Assembly: GCA_025353965.1 (NCBI GenBank) | Contig: JANXNS010000221.1 | Location: 1 to 59,985 of the forward strand | DNA: 59,985 bases | DNA from: Aquihabitans sp. | GTDB lineage: Bacteria > Actinomycetota > Acidimicrobiia > Acidimicrobiales > Iamiaceae | Direction of reading: 5' to 3' | Part shown: piece by piece, positions 33,872 through 44,149 of the stretch | How positions within the stretch are numbered: the first letter of the stretch is position 1 | Layout: every line of letters begins with the position of its first letter | Notes under the pieces: generated by a model | What the model saw: only the letters and a program-made list of their open reading frames with translations | What the model was told of the DNA's origin: nothing | Databases searched by the model: none | Translations under genes and position numbers: made by a program

Positions 33872-34696
33872 TTACGTATCGTTCTCGTCACGCAGAGCGG
33901 CGTTAAGGTTGCCGGATCGCAGCCCCTCGAGATCGAGGGTCACGTACCGATACCCTGCAGCCTGAACCGCGTCCACCACCTCTGAGCGCGCCGCGACGAC
34001 ATCAGCCAGCCGGTCGAGCGGGACCTCCAAGCGCGCCATGTCGCGGTAGTGACGCACTCTGAGCTCACCGAACCCGAGACGCCGAAGTGCTGACTCCGCC
34101 GCCTCGACCTCGCGGAGCACGCCCAGCGTGACCGGGGTGCCGTACGGAACACGAGAAGCCAAACAGGCCGCCGCTGGCTTGTCTGCGGTGCGGAGGCCAA
34201 GGCCCCGAGAAACCTCACGGACCATGGCCTTCGTGAAGCCAGCGGTGACCAAGGGGAACACCGCACCGTGCTCAACCGCCGCCCGTTGCCCCGGCCGGTG
34301 GTCGCCCAAGTCGTCCAGGTTCACACCGAGCGCAATGGTTGCCTCGGCCGCAGCTGCGATTGGTTCCAAGGCCACCGACAGCGCCTCTTTGCAGTGGTAA
34401 CAACGATCGCCGTCATTGGCCTGATAGTCCGGCATGTCCAACTCGGTCGTGGTCACGGTGTCCCAGGCCAGGCCCCATTCTGCAGCCAGAGCCGAGCAGT
34501 CCGAGAGCTCGTCGGCCGGGAGCGATGGGGAGACGGCGGTGATACAGCGCACCCGGTCAGCGCCCAGCTCATCGGTAGCCACCCAGGCCAGAAGGGCGGA
34601 GTCCGCTCCGCCAGAAAAAGCCACCACCAACGACCCAAGTCGCCGCAGTTCGGTCCGCAACACAACGAGGGCCTCATCTGTCGACACGGCCGCCAT
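33872..34696 (-). CDS. larE: LarE-like ATP-dependent sacrificial sulfur transferase
   Basis: 274 residues from ATG 34696. The PP-loop motif is LVVAFSGGADSALLAWVA. CYHCKEALSVALEPIA and KPAAACLASRVPYGTPVT carry the conserved Cys residues, the one in CLASR being the sacrificial Cys of LarE. LarE converts carboxylates of the nickel-pincer nucleotide precursor to thiocarboxylates. No larB or larC is in the window, so its target may be elsewhere or different. It lies 31 nt downstream of the chdC gene, probably co-transcribed; the longer track start would overlap that gene. Confidence 0.88.
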   Translation of the reverse strand: MAAVSTDEALVVLRTELRRLGSLVVAFSGGADSALLAWVATDELGADRVRCITAVSPSLPADELSDCSALAAEWGLAWDTVTTTELDMPDYQANDGDRCYHCKEALSVALEPIAAAAEATIALGVNLDDLGDHRPGQRAAVEHGAVFPLVTAGFTKAMVREVSRGLGLRTADKPAAACLASRVPYGTPVTLGVLREVEAAESALRRLGFGELRVRHYRDMARLEVPLDRLADVVAARSEVVDAVQAAGYRYVTLDLEGLRSGNLNAALRDENDT

Positions 34697-34727
34697 CGTT
34701 ACACCCGACCCTGACCGCGACACAGTT

Positions 34728-35414
34728 TCAGGCCGGGAGGCCGACAACCTCTAGCACCTCGGCCAGCGAGCCGACCGCGCCCGTGACGAACGGCCCGAAC
34801 TCGGCGAAGTCCGTCGATGCCTTGTCGAAACGCATGGTGTAGACGACCTCTTTGAGATCATCTGGCTTCTGGGCGAAGAGGGTGACACCCCACTCGTAGT
34901 CGTCTATCCCGGCGGAGCCGGTGATGAGCTGAATGATCCGTCCCGCAAACTTCCGGCCCGACACGCCGTGCTCGTGCATCAATTCTTTGCGCTCATCAAA
35001 CGGCAGCGCAAACCAGTTCTGCTGCGGATCGCGCCGCTTGGACATGGGGTAGAAACACCATGCCGTCATCCCTTCCGGCGGAAGCACCGGATAGAGCCGG
35101 GCCTGCGCCATCTGCTCCGGCAAGCCCTTGGCGTACTCCGACAATTCGGTGAGCGACACGTAAGAGTCGACCAGATCTAGCCCCGCACCCGTCAGGGCAG
35201 CCTGAAATGCCCGAAGGCGCCAGAGGTCCTTGCCGAGAGCCATAAAGGCAAGATCCGCCTTATGGCCGAGCACAGCAACCGGGACGACCTGCAGATCGTC
35301 GGCTTCCGCTGATTTCACCGCGGCCTCGACCGCGGCACGATCAGTGAGGGGGGTGAGGGTGCAGAAAAGGTGGAGCACCCCGAGACCAGTGGAAGGCACG
35401 AGGGGATCAGGCAT
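34728..35414 (-). CDS. chdC: coproheme decarboxylase (HemQ/ChdC), chlorite dismutase family
   Basis: 228 residues: VLHLFCTLTPLTDRAAVEAAV, then SLTELSEYAKG, WCFYPMSKRRDPQQNWFALPFDERKELMHEHGVSGRKFAGRIIQLITGSAGIDDYEWGVTLFA. The Tyr in CFYPMSKRR and the His in MHEHG match the catalytic Tyr and heme-ligand His of actinobacterial ChdC, and the Arg that defines true chlorite dismutases is not evident. It performs the last step of heme synthesis from coproporphyrin. TATCGT 7 nt before the ATG marks a leaderless transcript. Confidence 0.92.
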   Translation of the reverse strand: MPDPLVPSTGLGVLHLFCTLTPLTDRAAVEAAVKSAEADDLQVVPVAVLGHKADLAFMALGKDLWRLRAFQAALTGAGLDLVDSYVSLTELSEYAKGLPEQMAQARLYPVLPPEGMTAWCFYPMSKRRDPQQNWFALPFDERKELMHEHGVSGRKFAGRIIQLITGSAGIDDYEWGVTLFAQKPDDLKEVVYTMRFDKASTDFAEFGPFVTGAVGSLAEVLEVVGLPA

Positions 35415-35472
35415 GGCATCAACGATACCGTGTTATCGGCCCCAACCATCCGTCGGCCCAGGCCAGGCGCGC

Positions 35473-35502
35473 CGGTGGCCGGCCCCGAAAGACCGGCCAC
35501 CG
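35473..35502 (-). terminator. hairpin downstream of groEL
   Basis: CGGTGGCCGG / CCGGCCACCG, a perfect 10-bp stem with a 10-nt loop, lies 31 bp past the groEL stop. There is no U run on the minus strand, so it is a GC-type terminator or RNA-stabilising hairpin. Confidence 0.55.
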
Positions 35503-35533
35503 TTTGATCAAACAGCCTGAACGGCTTGGCCGA

Positions 35534-37189
<1,656 letters not shown>

Positions 37190-37216
37190 TTAGCACTCTC
37201 GGGAAGAGAGTGCTAA
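37190..37216. promoter_or_regulatory. CIRCE operator (perfect)
   Basis: TTAGCACTC-N9-GAGTGCTAA matches the CIRCE consensus without a mismatch, 37 nt upstream of the groEL ATG. It is the binding site of the HrcA heat-shock repressor. Confidence 0.97.
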
Positions 37217-37239
37217 CAGCAAACCATCTCCACGCGCCG

Positions 37240-37266
37240 TTAGCAACCGGAGGGCGAGACTGCTAA
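37240..37266. promoter_or_regulatory. second, degenerate CIRCE operator
   Basis: TTAGCAACC-N9-GACTGCTAA keeps the exact 9-nt spacing and 7 of 9 bases per arm, and starts 50 bp after the start of the first CIRCE. The outer seven bases of each arm are perfectly palindromic. It probably adds cooperative HrcA binding. Confidence 0.75.
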
Positions 37267-37282
37267 CGCAGGACCCAATCTC

Positions 37283-37564
37283 TCAGGCCGCGCCACCGGC
37301 CACGGCGGGGATGATGGAGACCGTGTCTCCGTCGGCCACGGCGGTTTCCAGCCCCTCACGGAACCGAACATCGTCGTCGGCCACGTAGAGGTTCACGAAC
37401 CGCCGCAGCCCGCCCTCTGCGTCCAGGAGACGCTCCTTGAAACCAGGGTGGACCCCTTCGAGCTGGTCCAGCACCTGGCTGACCGTTGTTCCTTCTACGG
37501 CTACCTCGGACGCGCCGCCGGTGAGGGTACGAAGGGTGGTGGGCACTCGGATGGTGACGCTCAT
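37283..37564 (-). CDS. MoaD/ThiS-family sulfur carrier protein
   Basis: 93 residues from ATG 37564: MSVTIRVPTTLRTLTGGASEVAVEGTTVSQVLDQLEGVHPGFKERLLDAEGGLRRFVNLYVADDDVRF, ending DGDTVSIIPAVAGGAA. This is a ubiquitin-like fold close to the CysO/MoaD-type proteins. The functional tail should be a bare Gly-Gly that gets adenylated and thiocarboxylated; here two Ala residues follow it, so removal by a JAMM-type protease (Mec-like) would be needed. The track extends far upstream into the divergent gpgS region. Confidence 0.88.
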   Translation of the reverse strand: MSVTIRVPTTLRTLTGGASEVAVEGTTVSQVLDQLEGVHPGFKERLLDAEGGLRRFVNLYVADDDVRFREGLETAVADGDTVSIIPAVAGGAA

Positions 37565-37706
37565 GACCAGGACCTCGGGACGTGCTGACCGCCCGGCGGC
37601 TGCCGGGACACGGGCGAGCGTAATCCCAGAGCCAGGTCGTTCCACCACCGTCCGGTCTCGGGCGGCGTCCGCCGTCAGCTTGCTCCGAGCGGACCCACCG
37701 GGGACG

Positions 37707-38597
37707 ATGACGGCTATGACGAACCGGGGCCTCATGTCGTTGCCCGCCGGGGCCTTCGCCGTGCCCGCGCTGCTTGACGCCAAAGCGCGCACCGGCACCA
37801 CCGTGTCGGTCTGCGTGCCGGCCCGCAACGAGGAAGCAACCGTCGCCGACGTGGTGACCGCCATACGGTCCGCCCTCCTCGAAACGGCATCACTGGTCGA
37901 CGAGATCGTGGTGATTGACGACCATTCCACCGACCGCACCGCCGAGCGGGCCGCCGGAGCCGGAGCCCGCGTGGTCGATGCCAGCACGGTGCTTACCGAC
38001 CACGGCGAAGGCCACGGCAAGGGCGAAGCGTTGTGGAAGTCCGTTCACGTATCCACCGGAGACCTCGTCGTGTGGGTCGATGCCGACATCGTGGACTTCG
38101 ACCCCGGCTTTGTCATCGGGCTCCTCGGCCCCCTCCTGACCGACCCCGACATCGACTTCGTGAAGGGGCACTATCACCGCCCCGAAGCCAACGGTGTCGG
38201 TGGCGGTCGCGTCACCGAGCTCCTGGCACGACCCCTGCTGGCACAGTTCTTTCCTGAGCTCACCGCCATCGCCCAGCCGCTGAGCGGCGAATACGCCGCC
38301 CGGCGATCACTCCTTGAACGCCTGCCCTTTGTGGTCGGCTACGGCGTCGACGTCGCCCTGCTCATAGACGCGGCCCGTACCGTCGGCATTGGCCACCTGG
38401 CCCAAGTCGACCTCGGTACTCGCAACCACCGCAACCGATCACTCGAAGAACTCGGCCCACAAGCGTTGGCCGTGAGCCAAGCCATCCTGGACCGCGCCGG
38501 CGTCGGCCCGGCCGGGCCCGCCGTGCTGCGCCGCCCCGGCAAGGAGCCGCTCACCCTCGCCCTCCACCAGCGCCCCCCGCTCGCTTCGCTGGCCTAA
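37707..38597 (+). CDS. gpgS: glucosyl-3-phosphoglycerate synthase
   Basis: 296 residues from ATG 37707. GT-A fold: TTVSVCVPARNEEATVADVVTAIRSAL, DEIVVIDDHSTDRTAERAAGAGARVVDAS, GHGKGEALWKSVHVSTGDLVVWVDADIVDFDPGFV with the DxD metal site, then LSGEYAARRSLLERLPFVVGYGVDVALLID. This is the GT81 pattern; the enzyme joins glucose from an NDP-glucose to 3-phosphoglycerate. The product leads to glucosylglycerate, a compatible solute, or in mycobacteria to methylglucose polysaccharides. It is divergent from the MoaD gene; no phosphatase partner (gpgP) is in the window. Confidence 0.92.
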   Translation: MTAMTNRGLMSLPAGAFAVPALLDAKARTGTTVSVCVPARNEEATVADVVTAIRSALLETASLVDEIVVIDDHSTDRTAERAAGAGARVVDASTVLTDHGEGHGKGEALWKSVHVSTGDLVVWVDADIVDFDPGFVIGLLGPLLTDPDIDFVKGHYHRPEANGVGGGRVTELLARPLLAQFFPELTAIAQPLSGEYAARRSLLERLPFVVGYGVDVALLIDAARTVGIGHLAQVDLGTRNHRNRSLEELGPQALAVSQAILDRAGVGPAGPAVLRRPGKEPLTLALHQRPPLASLA

Positions 38598-38688
38598 CTT
38601 TCGGCTTCTGGGCCTACTTTCGCTTCTGGGTTCAGATCCAGCCAGCCAGTGCTGAATCTGCAGCCAGAAACGATTGACCCCTCGCCAA
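38598..38688. repeat. direct repeat and hairpin between gpgS and the YqeY gene
   Basis: Two near-identical copies, ACTTTCGGCTTCTGGGCCT and ACTTTCGCTTCTGGGTTC, are followed by an imperfect hairpin TTCTGG-gtt-CAGAT ... ATCTG-cag-CCAGAA (38624-38669). The genes on both sides converge here, so the hairpin may terminate both transcripts. The direct repeat has no obvious role. Confidence 0.5.
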
Positions 38689-39141
38689 TCAGGCCACGGT
38701 GAGGCGGGCCTTGACGATGGCCGACACGGCCTTGCCGTCGGCCCGGCCGGCCACTTTGGCCACTGCGGCCTTCATGGCCAGGCCCATCTGCGACGGCTCC
38801 GTGAAGCCGCCCTCATCCAGCGCCTCGTGCACGATGCCCGCCAGTTCTTCGTCGGTCATTTTGGCCGGAAGATACCGGGCCAGGATCTCCCGCTCCGCCA
38901 GTTCCTTGGCGGCGCTCTCGGTTCGACCACCAGCGGTGAACGCCTCGGCCGCCTCCTCGCGCCGCTTGGCTTCCTTGGCGAGAATGGCGAGAACGTCATC
39001 GTCGGTGACCTCATGAGCACCGACACCCGACACCCGAGCCTCCTTGATGCCAGCAATGGCCAAACGCAACACCGAAACGGTGAGCTGGTCTCGGGCCTTC
39101 ATGGCGGTGGTCAGGTCGGTCTGAATCTGCTCAGCGAGCAT
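38689..39141 (-). CDS. GatB/YqeY domain protein
   Basis: 150 residues from ATG 39141: MLAEQIQTDLTTAMKARDQLTVSVLRLAIAGIKEARVS, EREILARYLPAKMTDEELAGIVHEAL, MGLAMKAAVAKVAGRADGKAVSAIVKARL. This is the YqeY fold, related to the tail domain of the GatB amidotransferase subunit, with a possible role in tRNA or aminoacyl-tRNA metabolism that is not proven. A GGGAG ribosome binding site precedes the ATG. The track adds 32 codons into the divergent region. Confidence 0.92.
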   Translation of the reverse strand: MLAEQIQTDLTTAMKARDQLTVSVLRLAIAGIKEARVSGVGAHEVTDDDVLAILAKEAKRREEAAEAFTAGGRTESAAKELAEREILARYLPAKMTDEELAGIVHEALDEGGFTEPSQMGLAMKAAVAKVAGRADGKAVSAIVKARLTVA

Positions 39142-39245
39142 TGGGGTCTCCCACAGTCGTGTCAGCCCCCACTTTGGCCGACACGGCCACAACACACACG
39201 CCGATTCGGATCGGAACCGCTCGTATCCTCGGTACATTGGTCCGG

Positions 39246-42152
39246 ATGTCCGACGTCACGGCGCTCCTCTGCAGTGCCGGTGTGGAGTGCACGTTCATCC
39301 CCGGTGACCTGGCCCGTTCGGGCCGCTTGGCCGTCTGGTACGGCCGCGATATCCCGCGCCGAAACGACGTTGCCGAAGGTTCCACCGGCCACGTCGACAT
39401 GATCTTGCCGACGGGGGAAACCCTGCGCCGGGTCAACATTCCCGTCATGTGGGTTCCGGTGGCCGACGCCATCGATGCCCTCGTCGCCTTGCCCGCCGGA
39501 GCACCCTCGGCCCGATCTACCCATGCCTGGGCCCATGCCACTCGCGCTGCGCTCCAACTGGTTGCCCGCGGCCGCCTGCTGCCCACTGCTGACGCCGATG
39601 GCACCGACGTCTGGCGGGTCGGCCCTCTCGACACCACCGATGTGGCGTACTGGAACAACCTCGCCGCCGCGCTCCCCCCGCACGCCCATGCCACCGAGGT
39701 CCACGACAGCGCACCGCGGCGAGTGGCTTCGCCGCCATGGCTCCTGGCCCGCTACCGCGATGCCGTGGCCGACGCCTACGTCCGCACCGCGGGGGCGGCC
39801 GCCGCGGCCGGGCACACGCCGTTCGCCGCCCAGGAACGGGTGACCGTCGCCGGGTCCGCCACCTGGCTGGTGGCCACGGCCACCGCCACTACCACCGAGA
39901 TCACCGTCGCCCTTCGGGTCGATACCGGCGAGGAACCCGCTCCGACCGAGGCAGACCCCGAGTCCGAACCCGACGACCCCGACACCCCGGCGATCAGCCC
40001 CCCGATGGCGGCCGCTCATGCCCCCGACGAGATCGGCTCCGGCGGTGGGTTCCGGGCCGTCCTACAAATCGGGAGCCACCGCGATCCGAGCCTGGTACTC
40101 GATGCCGCCGAACTCTGGGCGGCTCCCCATGCTGTGGCCGCCCGGTTCGGGCCCGGAGTGGAGGACGAAGTGCTCTTGGCCCTGCGGCGCGGTGCCCGGG
40201 TGTGGGAGCCCATGAGCCGGCTCTTAGCGGAGGCAAAACCTCACACGCTCGACCTCAGCGCCGCCGAAGTCGACGACCTGCTGGGTCCGCTGGCCGACGA
40301 TTTGGCCGGCAGCGGGATCGACGTGCTCTGGCCCGCAGGCCTGCTCACCCCCGTCAAGGTCGCACCCACAGTTACCAGCGCGGCGCCCACCGCGGACCGG
40401 GCCGCCGGGCTCGGGCTCGACGGTCTGTGCGAGCTCCGGTGGACCGCAACAGTGGACGGCGAACAACTCACCGACGACGAACTCCACGAACTAGCCACGG
40501 CCAAGCGTTCCGTCATCCGGCTCCGAGGCCGATGGGTCCGGGCCGATCCCGAGCGACTCAGCCGCCTACGCAAGCGCCACAAAGTCACTGCCGGCGCGGC
40601 CCTCGCCGCCGCCCTAGGCGGCGATCTGCTGATCGACGGCGAGACCGTGTCCGCCACCGTCGAAGGCCCGATCGCCACGTTGGCCGAGCGGCTCAAGCGG
40701 GCCGAGGAACAACGCGAAGTTGAGCCACCCGAAGATCTCAAGGCTGTGCTTCGGCCCTACCAACGCCAAGGCCTGTCGTGGTTGGCCAACATGGCCGACA
40801 TCGGGTTCGGCGGGATCCTGGCCGACGACATGGGCCTGGGCAAGACCGTCCAACTGCTCGCCCTGCACCTCCTGCGGCGGCCCACCGCCAAGCCCACGTT
40901 GGTGGTGTGCCCGGTGTCAGTCGTGGCCAACTGGTCCCGGGAATCCGCCCGGTTTGCCCCATCGGTGCCGATCGTTCGCTTCCACGGCAGCAGCCGCAAC
41001 CTGAGCGATCTTCCTCTCGACGCCATCGTGCTCACCACCTACGGCGTCGTTCGGCGCCAGGCTGCGGCCCTGGCCGAGGTGGGCTGGGGGCTGGTAGCGG
41101 CGGACGAGGCCCAGAACATCAAGAACCCCATGTCCCGCACGGCTCGGGCCATCCGTACCATCCCGGCCGATGCTCGCTTTGCGCTCACCGGTACGCCGGT
41201 GGAGAACCGCCTCGTGGACCTCTGGGCCCTGCTGGACTGGACAACGCCCGGCCTGCTCGGCCCCCTGGAGCGGTTCCGCCATGAGATGGCGGTCCCTGTC
41301 GAGCGGGACCAGGACCCCGAGGCGGCGGCCGCGCTGGCCCGGCTGGTGCGGCCGTTTGTGCTGCGTCGGCGCAAGATCGACCCGGGCATTGCCCCCGAAC
41401 TCCCACCCAAGACTGAAACCGACCGGGTGGTGCCGCTCACCGCGGAGCAGGCAACGCTCTATGCCGCAATGGTCGACGAGATCATGGATCAGGTCGAGAA
41501 GGCCGAGGGCATGTCCCGCCGGGGCCTCGTGCTGAAACTGCTCAGCGGCCTCAAACAGATCTGCAACCACCCGGCCCAATTCCTGCACCAACCAGGGCCG
41601 CTTTCGGGCCGATCCGGCAAGTTCGACGCCGTCTCGGAACTCATCGACACGATCGTGGCCGGAGGCGAATCGGTCCTGGTCTTCACCCAGTTCGTGACCA
41701 TGGGCAAGCTGCTCGAAAAACACCTGGCCCGGCCCGATCGACCGGTCGAATTTCTCCACGGGTCGGTGGCCATGACCAAGCGCCAGGACATGGTCGATCG
41801 CCTTCAATCTGGCCAAACCCCGGTCCTCGTGATCTCGGTAAAGGCCGGCGGGACCGGCCTCAACCTGACCAAGGCCACCCATGTCATCCATTACGACCGG
41901 TGGTGGAACCCGGCCGTGGAAGACCAAGCCAGCGACCGCGCCTGGCGCATTGGCCAGGATCGCCCCGTGCAGATCCACCGCATGATTTGCGAGGGCACGG
42001 TCGAGGACCGGATCGCGCAGATGCTCACCGCCAAGCGGACCCTGGCCGATGCCGTCGTCACCACCGGCGAGGGCTGGGTCGGCGAACTCGGCGACGATGA
42101 CTTGCGGGCCTTGGTGGCCCTCAGCGCCGATGACGGCGAGGGCTGGTCATGA
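39246..42152 (+). CDS. SNF2-family helicase/ATPase
   Basis: 968 residues from ATG 39246. An N-terminal SNF2-associated region of about 480 residues contains an acidic stretch (EADPESEPDDPDTP). Two RecA domains follow. Domain 1: GFGGILADDMGLGKTVQLLAL (motif I), VVCPVSVVANW (Ia), AADEAQNIKN (II, DEAQ), ALTGTPVENRLVDLW (III). Domain 2: SVLVFTQFVTMGK (IV), ISVKAGGTGLNLTKATHVIHYDRWWNPAVEDQASDRAWRIGQ (V/VI). It is a DNA translocase, not a processive unwinder. TACATT lies 7 nt before the ATG, so it is leaderless. It overlaps the SWIM gene by 4 nt. The start in the track lies 35 codons upstream. Confidence 0.93.
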   Translation: MSDVTALLCSAGVECTFIPGDLARSGRLAVWYGRDIPRRNDVAEGSTGHVDMILPTGETLRRVNIPVMWVPVADAIDALVALPAGAPSARSTHAWAHATRAALQLVARGRLLPTADADGTDVWRVGPLDTTDVAYWNNLAAALPPHAHATEVHDSAPRRVASPPWLLARYRDAVADAYVRTAGAAAAAGHTPFAAQERVTVAGSATWLVATATATTTEITVALRVDTGEEPAPTEADPESEPDDPDTPAISPPMAAAHAPDEIGSGGGFRAVLQIGSHRDPSLVLDAAELWAAPHAVAARFGPGVEDEVLLALRRGARVWEPMSRLLAEAKPHTLDLSAAEVDDLLGPLADDLAGSGIDVLWPAGLLTPVKVAPTVTSAAPTADRAAGLGLDGLCELRWTATVDGEQLTDDELHELATAKRSVIRLRGRWVRADPERLSRLRKRHKVTAGAALAAALGGDLLIDGETVSATVEGPIATLAERLKRAEEQREVEPPEDLKAVLRPYQRQGLSWLANMADIGFGGILADDMGLGKTVQLLALHLLRRPTAKPTLVVCPVSVVANWSRESARFAPSVPIVRFHGSSRNLSDLPLDAIVLTTYGVVRRQAAALAEVGWGLVAADEAQNIKNPMSRTARAIRTIPADARFALTGTPVENRLVDLWALLDWTTPGLLGPLERFRHEMAVPVERDQDPEAAAALARLVRPFVLRRRKIDPGIAPELPPKTETDRVVPLTAEQATLYAAMVDEIMDQVEKAEGMSRRGLVLKLLSGLKQICNHPAQFLHQPGPLSGRSGKFDAVSELIDTIVAGGESVLVFTQFVTMGKLLEKHLARPDRPVEFLHGSVAMTKRQDMVDRLQSGQTPVLVISVKAGGTGLNLTKATHVIHYDRWWNPAVEDQASDRAWRIGQDRPVQIHRMICEGTVEDRIAQMLTAKRTLADAVVTTGEGWVGELGDDDLRALVALSADDGEGWS

Positions 42153-43381
42153 CCCAGCAATTCGGCCACACGTGGTGGGGGCGAGCCTGGGTCGACGCCT
42201 TGGAGAAGCGCGCCTCGCTCGATCCGAACCGCCTGCCGCGGGGCCGGACCTACGCCCGCCAAGACCGCGTCACCAGCCTCACCCTCGAGCCAGGAATGGT
42301 GGCCGCCTCAGTCCGCGGCAGCCGACGGCTCAACTACCGAACCCACATTGAGGTTCGGATCTACGGGGACGAAGAGTGGGCCAAGGTGGTGGCCACCATT
42401 GCCAGCCGAGCGGGCCATACCGCCGCGCTGCTGGACGGAGATCTTGACCCCGGCGTGGTGGACGACGCGCGGGAGGCCGGCATCGAGCTACTCCCCGCCA
42501 AGGGAGACCTCAAACCGCGCTGCTCGTGCCCCGACGCCGCCAAGACCTGCAAGCACGCCGCCGCCGTCTGTTACCTGGTGGCCGAAGCACTCGACGATGA
42601 CCCGTTCATGCTGTTCACACTGCGCGGCCGGACCAAAGAACAGCTCCTGGCCGAGCTGCGCGCGCACCGTTGCGGGCTCGGGGCCGAAACCCGCGGTGAC
42701 GGCCTCGATCCCGATGCCGATGCCCTCGCCGCGCTGGTGGCCGCCGGGCCCCAAGGCGCGGGGGCGGACCCAGGCGTGGTCGCACGCGAGGCCTGGGCCC
42801 AGCCCCCGGGGCCGGTCCCGCCCGTTCCCGACGCACCGGCCCGGCCCGGGAGCCCGGCAGCATGGCCCGCTGACCCACCCCCCGGTGCGCCGTTCGATAC
42901 GCCCGGACTGCTGATCCTGGCCACCGATGCGGCCCGCCGAGCGTGGACGCAGCTCCGCGGCGACGGCGACAGCGCGCTGGCCCTCAGCCGAGACGCCGAC
43001 CAAGCCCGCCGCGGGGCTGACCGACTTGATGGCGGCACCAACGCTGATCCGTCGACCGACGAAGCACCACGAAACCGGGGCGACCTCACCCACCGTGCCC
43101 TCGCCTGGCGCTATGGCAACGAAGCCGGGCTGGCCGTACTGGACGAAGCCCCGTGGCGTCCGCCGTTGGCTATCATGGCCGCCGCCCGAGCCGCCGTGGA
43201 AGAAGCGGGCGTATCGCCGTCGGTCATCACCGTGAACAACAACCGGATCACCGGCCCCGGCTTCCAACTTCGCCTCTCCCGAGCCGGTTCCTGGTGGCGG
43301 TTCGAGAAACACAAGAACCGGTGGGAAGTTGCTTCCCCACCGGCCGAATCACCCGACGATCTCTTCTCCCCCACCAACTAA
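42149..43381 (+). CDS. SWIM zinc-finger protein, partner of the SNF2 helicase
   Basis: 410 residues. The SWIM motif C-x-C-xn-C-x-H is intact as RCSCPDAAKTCKHAAAVCYLVAEALDDDPFMLFTLRGRTKEQLL. The N-terminus FGHTWWGRAWVDALEKR and RGRTYARQDRVTSLTLEPGMVAASVRGSR are typical of SWIM proteins encoded with SNF2 ATPases in bacteria (as in the Bacillus YwqA/YwqB pair, recalled from general knowledge). The protein probably binds DNA or protein and guides the helicase. ATG overlaps the SNF2 stop (ATGA). It overlaps the convergent NERD gene by 33 bp. Confidence 0.9.
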   Translation: MTQQFGHTWWGRAWVDALEKRASLDPNRLPRGRTYARQDRVTSLTLEPGMVAASVRGSRRLNYRTHIEVRIYGDEEWAKVVATIASRAGHTAALLDGDLDPGVVDDAREAGIELLPAKGDLKPRCSCPDAAKTCKHAAAVCYLVAEALDDDPFMLFTLRGRTKEQLLAELRAHRCGLGAETRGDGLDPDADALAALVAAGPQGAGADPGVVAREAWAQPPGPVPPVPDAPARPGSPAAWPADPPPGAPFDTPGLLILATDAARRAWTQLRGDGDSALALSRDADQARRGADRLDGGTNADPSTDEAPRNRGDLTHRALAWRYGNEAGLAVLDEAPWRPPLAIMAAARAAVEEAGVSPSVITVNNNRITGPGFQLRLSRAGSWWRFEKHKNRWEVASPPAESPDDLFSPTN

Positions 43382-44149
43382 CTGACGAGCGTTCGTGGTG
43401 AAGTGGCGGGTGAGCGCTTGTCTGGTCTCTGTGCCCAAAACGACCGGGGTGAGCATGGGCTCAACGAGGTGGCGACGCCAGGTGATCGTTGTCCCATCGA
43501 GCACGAACGGCGCGGTCACCCAACCGGGCTGAACCATCTCGAAACACAACACACCACGGACCACCACCGCCGTGAACTCCGATGCTTGCAGAAGCGATGC
43601 CACCCCGTTGGTCCGCTCCTGGCTCGCCGCCAGCAGATCCGACCGGTCGGCGTCAGCGATAAAGAGACGCTGGTCCGAGGTGAACCAGTCTCCTAGATCA
43701 CGCCGTTCGAGCTTGCCGTCCAGCGCGGGCACCGCGTGCACCACCCACACGCCATTGGCAGCGATGACCAAGTGGTCCACGACCACCTGTGGGGGGCTGA
43801 CAGTGAGACCGTGCAGAACCTCGATCCCATGGATGCGAGCCGCTTCCAGCATCTGGCCAATTCGCCCCTCGCCCATGTCGCCACGGTCGAGCACCTCGGC
43901 CGCCTCCGGCTCGGCGTCATGGGCCGAGGTGAGGAGCAGCCCGGAGTGACCGAGTTCATGAAGCGACCTCTTTCCCATTCCGGGCGGGGCCAGCCTGAGC
44001 ACCGGCGCTTCGACCGCTTGCCCGAGACGTCGGCAGGTCGAGCAGGTTGCTTCCGCAGTGGATTCATCCCACCAGGCCTCTGTGCGTGGGGGCAACTTGC
44101 TCCTACAGCTCTGGCACAAGGCCCGGGAGCGGAGGACGATCAACTGCAT
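43349..44149 (-). CDS. NERD-like nuclease-related protein with zinc ribbon, active site doubtful
   Basis: 266 residues. A zinc ribbon is formed by CQSC and CSTC near residues 12-39. GEGRIGQMLEAARIHGIEVLHGLTVSPPQVVVDHLVIAANGVWVVHAVPALDGKLERRD follows the NERD pattern, but the strand that usually ends in D-A-K reads HAV, so the catalytic Lys is missing and nuclease activity is doubtful. NERD proteins are linked to DNA processing and some defence loci. The start is not supported by a clear promoter or ribosome binding site. It is convergent with the SNF2/SWIM operon. Confidence 0.72.
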   Translation of the reverse strand: MQLIVLRSRALCQSCRSKLPPRTEAWWDESTAEATCSTCRRLGQAVEAPVLRLAPPGMGKRSLHELGHSGLLLTSAHDAEPEAAEVLDRGDMGEGRIGQMLEAARIHGIEVLHGLTVSPPQVVVDHLVIAANGVWVVHAVPALDGKLERRDLGDWFTSDQRLFIADADRSDLLAASQERTNGVASLLQASEFTAVVVRGVLCFEMVQPGWVTAPFVLDGTTITWRRHLVEPMLTPVVLGTETRQALTRHFTTNARQLVGGGEEIVG

